A stretch of DNA of 8,600 bases from Thioalkalivibrio sp. GTDB taxonomy: Bacteria; Pseudomonadota; Gammaproteobacteria; SpSt-1174. The translations under genes and the position numbers were made by a program. Location of the stretch: positions 1-8,600 of the forward strand of contig DSBO01000249.1 in NCBI GenBank assembly GCA_011046015.1. The letters run 5' to 3'. The notes under the pieces are model-generated. The model was not told where the DNA came from. It saw only the letters and a list, made by a program, of their open reading frames with translations, and did not search any database. Of this stretch, positions 1-3,635 are shown piece by piece (position 1 is the first letter of the stretch; each line of letters begins with the position of its first letter).

Positions 1-67
1 GCTGCGAGGCGCGACCAGGTGCGGCACGTTGCCCGGGCATGGGCATCGCGGCTCTCGCCGCTCCTAC
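1..67. repeat. REP doublet unit 1 (left end cut by window edge)
   Basis: 67 of 75 nt are visible; the missing 8 would be GTAGGAGC. It is identical to unit 2 over the visible part except for GACCAG in place of GATCAG near the left end. Confidence 0.8.
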
Positions 68-79
68 GGGGCCGGATTG

Positions 80-154
80 GTAGGAGCGCTGCGAGGCGCG
101 ATCAGGTGCGGCACGTTGCCCGGGCATGGGCATCGCGGCTCTCGCCGCTCCTAC
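80..154. repeat. REP doublet unit 2 (complete)
   Basis: Complete 75-nt unit from GTAGGAGCG to CGCTCCTAC. The central palindrome TGCCCGGGCA lies at 117-126. Both halves can fold separately, or the unit can pair end to end into a cruciform. Confidence 0.85.
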
Positions 155-170
155 GAGGGTCGCCGGATTG

Positions 171-245
171 GTAGGAGCGCTGCGAGGCGCGATCAGGTTC
201 GGCACGTTGCCCGGGCTTGGGCATCGCGGCTGGCACCGCTCCTAC
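171..245. repeat. REP doublet unit 3 (complete, diverged)
   Basis: Same length and ends as unit 2 but with scattered changes: GGTTCGG for GGTGCGG, GGGCTTGGG for GGGCATGGG, and CTGGCACCGC for CTCTCGCCGC. The central palindrome is lost while the GTAGGAGCG ends are kept. Confidence 0.8.
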
Positions 246-258
246 GGGGGTGTGGCTG

Positions 259-281
259 GCAGGAGCGCTGCGAGGCGCGAT
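259..281. repeat. Half REP unit (left arm only)
   Basis: GCAGGAGCG followed by the CTGCGAGGCGCGAT head matches the first 23 nt of the other units with one change (GCAG for GTAG). The rest of the unit is absent, so the array decays here, about 110 nt before grxD. Confidence 0.75.
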
Positions 282-328
282 GAGGGCCAGTTCGAGGGTC
301 ACGACCGAATGGGCGCACTTTCCGTCGG

Positions 329-356
329 TTTATTTTTCCCGGAGAGTCGATAGACT
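329..356 (+). promoter_or_regulatory. Possible grxD promoter
   Basis: TAGACT at 351-356 matches 4 of 6 bases of a sigma-70 -10 box. A weak TTTATT lies 16 nt upstream in a locally AT-rich stretch between the repeat array and grxD. An imperfect dyad (350-372) overlaps the -10 and could be an operator. Only the position and weak box matches support this call. Confidence 0.3.
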
Positions 357-375
357 GTGCGTCACTGAGTATTCT

Positions 376-382
376 AAAGAGG
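376..382 (+). promoter_or_regulatory. Ribosome binding site that picks the GTG start of grxD
   Basis: AAAGAGG ends 8 nt before the GTG at 391, a normal Shine-Dalgarno spacing, but 17 nt before the in-frame ATG at 400. This is the main reason for choosing the GTG start. Confidence 0.6.
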
Positions 383-390
383 TATATGCC

Positions 391-720
391 GTGGACGTCA
401 TGGATCGCATCAAGCAGCACGTGGACGAGAATCCCGTGATCATCTTCATGAAGGGCACGCCCCAGTTCCCGATGTGCGGGTTTTCCAGCCGCACCGCCGA
501 GGCGCTCAAGCAGTGCGGCCAGGAGTTCGCCTACGTGAACGTGCTGGCCGATCCGGAGATCTTCGAGAACCTGCCGCGCTTCGCCGACTGGCCCACCTTC
601 CCGCAGGTGTACATCAACGGCGAGCTGATCGGCGGCTGCGACATCACGCTGGAGCTGTTCGAGCGTGGCGATCTGAAGAAGATGGTCGAGGAGGCCGCGG
701 CGACGAAGCAGGCCAGCTGA
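391..720 (+). CDS. grxD: Monothiol CGFS glutaredoxin, Grx4 family
   Basis: A 109-residue cytosolic monothiol glutaredoxin. The family binds a [2Fe-2S] cluster with glutathione as a homodimer or with a BolA partner, and works in Fe-S cluster trafficking rather than in classical disulfide reduction. The CGFS active site is at residues 29-32 after MKGTP (20-24), with WPTFPQ at 67-72 (cis-proline P71) and the glutathione-binding GGCD at 81-84. Length and motif order match E. coli Grx4 (about 115 residues). Start: the GTG at 391 has a well-placed AAAGAGG and gives an N-terminus of family length; the ATG at 400 would shorten it by three residues. The gene stands alone after the REP array and ends 20 nt before a strong terminator. 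It converges on the GGDEF regulator. The family assignment is secure; only the exact start is uncertain. Confidence 0.96.
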   Translation: MDVMDRIKQHVDENPVIIFMKGTPQFPMCGFSSRTAEALKQCGQEFAYVNVLADPEIFENLPRFADWPTFPQVYINGELIGGCDITLELFERGDLKKMVEEAAATKQAS

Positions 721-740
721 AACGCCCCTCCACCGGTCCC

Positions 741-785
741 CCGGACACGAAAAAGCCCCGCGATGCGGGGCTTTTTCGTGTCCGG
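741..785. terminator. Bidirectional intrinsic terminator between convergent genes
   Basis: A perfect 21-bp stem (741-761 with 765-785) encloses a GAT loop. The core GCCCCGC/GCGGGGC is flanked by A5 on the left and T5 on the right, so either strand reads as a GC hairpin followed by a U tract. The outer CCGGACACG/CGTGTCCGG extends the stem beyond the U tract. It lies 20 nt after the grxD stop and 17 nt after the stop of the opposing regulator gene, and so serves both. Confidence 0.95.
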
Positions 786-802
786 CGTGGCGATCCGCGG
801 GC

Positions 803-1759
803 CTACTCGGAGAACACGCGGTTGCGCCCGGCCTCCTTGGCCTTGTACAGGCGCTCGTCGGCGGCCATCATCATCTGCTGTACGTCGCTGATCGGCTGCG
901 ACTTGTCGCCCGTGTAGCAGGCTACGCCCATGGAGATGGTCACCGGCACCTCGCCCTCGCTGGTCTGGATCGAGCGCTGGCTCACCGATGCGACCACGCG
1001 CTCGAACACCGAGGCGCGGATCGGGTTGTTCTCCGTGAAGTGCATGATCACGCCGAACTCGTCGCTGCCGGTGCGTACCACGATGTCGGTGGGGCGCACG
1101 GCGCGGCGCAGGCGGCGGGCCAGCCCCACCAGCACCTCGTCGCCCACGTCGTGGCCATACTGGTCGTTGAGGTCGGCGAACTTGTCCACGTCGATCAGCC
1201 CCAGGCACACCCCGCCGCCGCGGTTGTGCGACTCCAGCAGGTGGTCCTCGAGTTGCTTGGTGAGGTAGCGGCGGTTGCCCAGGCCCGTGAGCGAGTCGGT
1301 GGTGGTCAGCTCCTCGAGGTGTGCGTTGGCCGCGCTCAGCGCGGACGCCGTCTCCAGCAGGGTGTTCTGCAGGGTGGCGATGCGCCCGGCGGCGAACACG
1401 CGCGCGGCCAGCTCCACCTCGTCCACCGGCTTGGTCAGGTAGTCGTCGATGCCGCGCTCGAAGGCCTCCTGCATCGCCTCGTTGCCCTCGCGGCCCGTGA
1501 AGAGGATGACCGCCGTGTAGCGGTTGCGCTCCTCGTCGAACTGGCGGATGGCGTTGGTGAGCTCCAGGCCGTTCATTTCCGGCATCACCCAGTCCGCCAG
1601 CACCACGTCCGCGCAGCGCTCGTTGAGCATCTCCAGGCAGACGTTGGCGCTTTCGGCCAGGCGCAGGTCGGTGTAGCCCCCCTTCTGCAGCGCCTGCTTG
1701 AGTACGGCACGGGAGAACTGCATGTCATCCACGATGATGATGGAGAGATCGGTGGTCAT
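803..1759 (-). CDS. Response regulator with REC domain and degenerate GGDEF domain
   Basis: A 318-residue REC-GGDEF protein with a PleD/WspR-like layout (one REC) and no DNA-binding domain. REC spans about 5-122, with acidic pair D11/D12, phospho-acceptor D56, switch T88 and K110 in the TKP motif. A short helical linker (about 126-152) leads to the GGDEF domain (about 153-317), opening with DSLTGLGNRR. The signature reads GSDEF (231-235) and the usual FK of the metal/phosphate loop reads FA (A195). The product-inhibition I-site RxxD (R222-D225) sits exactly five residues upstream, and LYKAKEAGRN near the end is normal. It is probably a phosphorylation-controlled cyclic-di-GMP synthase, or a c-di-GMP-binding relic. 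Start: the ATG at 1759 has no visible Shine-Dalgarno; an in-frame TTG at 1771, four codons earlier, has AAGGGA 9 nt upstream and is about as likely. It lies downstream of rnt on the same strand. No partner kinase is visible. Confidence 0.93.
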   Translation of the reverse strand: MTTDLSIIIVDDMQFSRAVLKQALQKGGYTDLRLAESANVCLEMLNERCADVVLADWVMPEMNGLELTNAIRQFDEERNRYTAVILFTGREGNEAMQEAFERGIDDYLTKPVDEVELAARVFAAGRIATLQNTLLETASALSAANAHLEELTTTDSLTGLGNRRYLTKQLEDHLLESHNRGGGVCLGLIDVDKFADLNDQYGHDVGDEVLVGLARRLRRAVRPTDIVVRTGSDEFGVIMHFTENNPIRASVFERVVASVSQRSIQTSEGEVPVTISMGVACYTGDKSQPISDVQQMMMAADERLYKAKEAGRNRVFSE

Positions 1760-1790
1760 TTTGGAGGGCAAGAGAGGCTTTCCCTTAGGT

Positions 1791-1828
1791 ATCTATATAT
1801 TTTTTGTGTGTCTTTTTTAATCGAATCG
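1791..1828 (-). promoter_or_regulatory. AT-rich gap between rnt and the GGDEF regulator; possible promoter
   Basis: This short intergenic stretch is strikingly AT-rich in a GC-rich setting. On the minus strand it has TATATA at 1799-1794, a fair -10 box about 25-35 nt before the regulator's start candidates, with AT-rich ATTAAA 16 nt upstream as a poor -35. No hairpin plus U tract follows rnt, so read-through from rnt is also possible. The regulator may therefore have its own promoter as well as operon expression. Confidence 0.35.
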
Positions 1829-2479
1829 TCAGTTGCTGTCCATAGCGAAGGCGTTGAAGGCACTATCCAGCAGCTGCCACTGGTTGACCACCTTGCAGAA
1901 AAGCTCGGCGGTCTTTTCCGCGTCGTAGATGGCCGAATGCGCCTCGTTGCTGTCCCAGGAGATGCCGGCGGCCTGCACGGCGCGCGCCAGCACCGTCTGG
2001 CCGTAGGCCATGGCGCCGAGCGTGACCGTGTCCAGGGTACTGAACGGGTGGAACGGGTTACGCTTGACGCCGCAGCGCTCCGCCGCCTGGTTGATGAAGT
2101 TGAGATCGAAGGGCGCGTTGTGGCCCACCAGGATGGCGCGCGTGCACTCGTTCTTTTTGATCTCCTTGCGCACGTGATTGAACATGTGCGTGAGCGCATC
2201 GCTCTCGGGGATCGCCAGGCGCAGCGGGTGGAACGGGTCGATCCCGTTCACTTCCAGCGAGCGCGGCTCCATGTTGGCGCCCTCGAAGGGCTCCACGTGC
2301 CAGGACTCGGTGCGTTCCAGGTGCATCTCGCCCTTGGCGTCCATGCGCAGGAACACGGCCGCCACCTGCAACAGGGCGTCGGTCTGGACGTTGAAACCAC
2401 CGGTTTCGACATCGACGACAACAGGAAGAAAGCCGCGGAAGCGCTGGCCGACGGGTATAAACGAAGGGTCTTGTGACAT
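1829..2479 (-). CDS. rnt: Ribonuclease T (DEDDh 3'-5' exoribonuclease)
   Basis: A 216-residue homodimeric exonuclease that trims 3' ends of tRNA (including CCA turnover), 5S and 23S rRNA and other stable RNAs. The DEDDh catalytic set is complete and falls at the same numbers as in E. coli RNase T: D23 and E25 in VDVET, D125 in HNAPFD, and H181 and D186 in HSAIYD. Family-specific stretches are RFRGFLPV (13-20), HVEPFEGAN (61-69) and KRNPFHPF (139-146). Length matches E. coli (215). Start: the ATG at 2479 gives a family-typical N-terminus, although the Shine-Dalgarno is weak. The gene lies back to back with a TraB/GumN gene, leaving almost no intergenic space, so its promoter must lie inside or beyond that gene's 5' end. 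The GGDEF regulator follows on the same strand after about 70 nt. Confidence 0.97.
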   Translation of the reverse strand: MSQDPSFIPVGQRFRGFLPVVVDVETGGFNVQTDALLQVAAVFLRMDAKGEMHLERTESWHVEPFEGANMEPRSLEVNGIDPFHPLRLAIPESDALTHMFNHVRKEIKKNECTRAILVGHNAPFDLNFINQAAERCGVKRNPFHPFSTLDTVTLGAMAYGQTVLARAVQAAGISWDSNEAHSAIYDAEKTAELFCKVVNQWQLLDSAFNAFAMDSN

Positions 2480-2507
2480 GCGTACAGCTTACCGGATGGG
2501 GATGGGC

Positions 2508-3407
2508 ATGAGAAACCAAATCCAGAATTTTTCCTCGCGGCTGCGGCTGCGGGCGGCATGGCTCGCGGGCCTCTGCCTGGTCCAGCTGGCACTGGCGGCG
2601 CCGGCCTCCGCCGAGGCACTGCTGTGGCGCGTGGAGGGCGAGGGCGGGGCGGTGAGCCACCTCTTCGGCACCATGCATTCCGACGACCCGCGGGTGGCCA
2701 GGCTGCCGGCCCCGGTGGTCGACGCCCTGGCGGGCAGCCGCCTGGTGCTGCTGGAGCTGGACCTCGGTGCCCCCGAGGTCGCGCTGGCGCCCCTGGCCAT
2801 GATCCTGCCCCCCGGCCAGTCGCTGCCGCGCCTGCTCGACGAGGGGCTTTACCGGCGAGCGCTCGCCGCCATGCAGGCGCGCGGCTACCCCACCGAGGCG
2901 GTCGACCGCATGCGGCCCTGGGCGGTGGCAATCACCCTCGCCGTGCCGCCACCGCGCAGCGGGCAGTTTCTCGACCTGGTGCTGTACCAGCAGGCCACGG
3001 GGCGCGGTATCGCCGTGCGCGGGCTGGAGACGCTGTCAGAGCAGCTCGCGATCTTCGACCGTCTGAGCCTGGACGAGCAGCGCGCGTTGCTCAGGCTCTC
3101 GCTCGACGAGTACGGCCAGGAGGCCGAGGCCTTTGAAGCCATGCACCGGGCCTATCTCGCCCGCGACCTCGAGGTTCTGGCCAATCTTTCCCGCGAGGCC
3201 TTCGCCCAGCTGCCGCCGGGGCTGGGCGCGCGCTTCGAGGATGCCCTGCTCACCCAGCGCAACCGGCGCATGGCCGAGCGTGCCGAGCCGGCCCTGCGCG
3301 CGGGCGGGGCTTTCGTCGCGGTGGGGGCGCTGCACCTGGCGGGCGAGGACGGCCTGGTCGCGCGCCTGAAGGCGCGCGGCTACCGGCTCACGCCGATCCA
3401 CTACTAG
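2508..3407 (+). CDS. Exported TraB/GumN-family protein
   Basis: A 299-residue protein of the TraB/PrgY/GumN (TIKI-like) superfamily. It has a clear Sec signal peptide: basic n-region (R11, R13, R15), hydrophobic stretch about 16-31 and probable cleavage after APASA (A35). The nearby cysteine C23 is not in a lipobox, so the mature protein is probably periplasmic. The two superfamily GxxH motifs are present, GTMH at 54-57 and GALH at 273-276. Eukaryotic TIKI relatives are metalloproteases using these residues, whereas the role of bacterial members is mostly unknown, so protease activity here is inference. Start: in-frame ATGs occur at 2478, 2496, 2502 and 2508. The 2508 start gives a compact signal peptide, while 2478 has GAAGGG nine nt upstream but would share a CATG with the rnt start. 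There is no functional link to its neighbours that I can see. A weak terminator follows. Confidence 0.85.
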   Translation: MRNQIQNFSSRLRLRAAWLAGLCLVQLALAAPASAEALLWRVEGEGGAVSHLFGTMHSDDPRVARLPAPVVDALAGSRLVLLELDLGAPEVALAPLAMILPPGQSLPRLLDEGLYRRALAAMQARGYPTEAVDRMRPWAVAITLAVPPPRSGQFLDLVLYQQATGRGIAVRGLETLSEQLAIFDRLSLDEQRALLRLSLDEYGQEAEAFEAMHRAYLARDLEVLANLSREAFAQLPPGLGARFEDALLTQRNRRMAERAEPALRAGGAFVAVGALHLAGEDGLVARLKARGYRLTPIHY

Positions 3408-3414
3408 CCCCATC

Positions 3415-3435
3415 GGCCCCGCGCGGGCCCGTTTT
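3415..3435 (+). terminator. Weak intrinsic terminator after the TraB/GumN gene
   Basis: GGCCC (3415-3419) pairs with GGGCC (3425-3429) around a CGCGC loop, followed by CG and then T4. The stem is all GC but only 5 bp and the U tract is short, so leakage toward the pdh operon is plausible. It begins 8 nt after the stop codon. Confidence 0.45.
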
Positions 3436-3436
3436 C

Positions 3437-3452
3437 TGTGTGCCCGTACACA
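3437..3452. promoter_or_regulatory. Candidate CRP/Vfr-like dyad upstream of the pdh operon
   Basis: TGTGT-N6-ACACA is a perfect 5-bp inverted repeat with the same 6-bp spacing as CRP half-sites (TGTGA-N6-TCACA), differing by one base in each half. Its centre is about 100 nt upstream of the predicted aceE transcription start. Binding by a CRP-family regulator is inference; the dyad itself is visible. Confidence 0.3.
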
Positions 3453-3494
3453 CTTTGCGGAAATGCCAAAAAGATTCTTGGTCTGTAACTTCAT

Positions 3495-3516
3495 GAAAAA
3501 TAAATAACTATTTTTC
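3495..3516. promoter_or_regulatory. 8-bp perfect inverted repeat abutting the pdh -35 (operator or UP element)
   Basis: GAAAAATA and TATTTTTC are exact inverted repeats around AATAAC. The right arm overlaps the putative -35 hexamer. This A/T-rich position suits an UP element contacting the polymerase alpha subunits. The symmetry would also suit a dimeric regulator, which there would repress or compete with polymerase. It is not a terminator, since no GC stem is present. Confidence 0.4.
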
Positions 3517-3542
3517 GACTTTTCCAGAATATGGGCTACACT
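3515..3542 (+). promoter_or_regulatory. Candidate sigma-70 promoter of aceE-aceF-lpdA
   Basis: TCGACT (3515-3520, 4 of 6 to consensus) and TACACT (3537-3542, 4 of 6) are 16 nt apart, in the only AT-rich stretch before aceE. Transcription would start near 3549, giving a leader of about 87 nt that contains hairpins. It is the best candidate in the gap between the TraB/GumN gene and aceE. Confidence 0.5.
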
Positions 3543-3554
3543 CATTGACCTTCA

Positions 3555-3568
3555 CCGGGTGAACCCGG
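3555..3568 (+). promoter_or_regulatory. Leader hairpin near the 5' end of the pdh mRNA
   Basis: CCGGG and CCCGG form a 5-bp stem closing a TGAA tetraloop, only a few bases after the predicted transcription start. As DNA it is the near-palindrome CCGGGT-GA-ACCCGG, so it could instead be an operator just downstream of the start. There is no U tract, so it is not a terminator. Confidence 0.35.
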
Positions 3569-3587
3569 ATCATACGCCGTTCCACCA

Positions 3588-3613
3588 GGGGCGGCCCCGC
3601 CCATGACCGGGGC
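3588..3613 (+). promoter_or_regulatory. Two mutually exclusive GC hairpins ahead of the aceE ribosome binding site
   Basis: GGGG (3588-3591) can pair with CCCC (3595-3598). Alternatively GCCCCG (3594-3599) can pair with CGGGGC (3608-3613). The second stem ends 10 nt before the AGAGG Shine-Dalgarno. The two folds share 3595-3598 and so exclude each other. A regulatory role is inference, as short GC pairings are common at this GC content. Confidence 0.25.
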
Positions 3614-3623
3614 GCGTGATAAG

Positions 3624-3628
3624 AGAGG
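3624..3628 (+). promoter_or_regulatory. Ribosome binding site that picks the aceE start
   Basis: AGAGG lies 7 nt before the ATG at 3636. The in-frame ATG at 3603 has no Shine-Dalgarno and would add 11 residues with no counterpart in E. coli AceE. Confidence 0.8.
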
Positions 3629-3635
3629 TAGCACC

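Larger units (their letters stand above)
1..281. repeat. Tandem array of REP doublets (BIME-like), 3 copies plus a half copy
   Basis: Three copies of a 75-nt unit, the first cut by the window edge, and a final left half recur with a period of 87-91 nt. Each unit opens with GTAGGAGCG and closes with CGCTCCTAC, so its ends are inverted repeats. Inside are a head close to GCTGCGAGGCGCGAT and an inverted tail close to ATCGCGGCTCTCGC, with a central TGCCCGGGCA palindrome. Spacers are 12, 16 and 13 nt, and two of them share GCCGGATTG. The GTAG start and paired inverted hairpins are the known hallmarks of REP elements mobilised by RAYT (TnpA-REP, Y1 HUH) transposases; no such transposase is in the window. 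The roughly 390 bases before grxD otherwise hold no gene: open frames here are products of the repeats. Confidence 0.85.

Noticed and set aside
1..281. CRISPR array
   Set aside because: The repeats are 75 nt with 12-16 nt spacers that are partly alike, and the units are internally inverted. That is the opposite of short direct repeats with unique spacers.
29..353. Small open frames through the repeat array, some with repeated peptide
   Set aside because: They simply translate the REP units, have no ribosome binding site and change frame between units; the repeats also contain in-phase stops on other copies.
217..390. Longer grxD reading frame starting at 217 inside the repeats
   Set aside because: The frame is open but the extra residues match repeat DNA, not glutaredoxin. 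The Shine-Dalgarno at 376-382 points to the GTG at 391.
1040..2476. A 478-residue open frame antisense to the GGDEF regulator and rnt
   Set aside because: It is the shadow of two genes with complete catalytic or signature motifs on the other strand; its composition is the same GC artefact.
2568..2579. Lipoprotein signal (LAGLC) in the TraB/GumN protein
   Set aside because: The residue before C23 is Leu and the spacing does not fit a lipobox. The later APASA site is a normal signal peptidase I site.
3466..3481. CCAA-N8-TTGG as a PdhR-type operator
   Set aside because: Only four base pairs are symmetric and the spacing differs from the known PdhR site, so it is within chance expectation.
3603..3635. 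Upstream in-frame ATG for aceE
   Set aside because: There is no Shine-Dalgarno, it lies in a GC hairpin, and the extra 11 residues have no counterpart in E. coli AceE.
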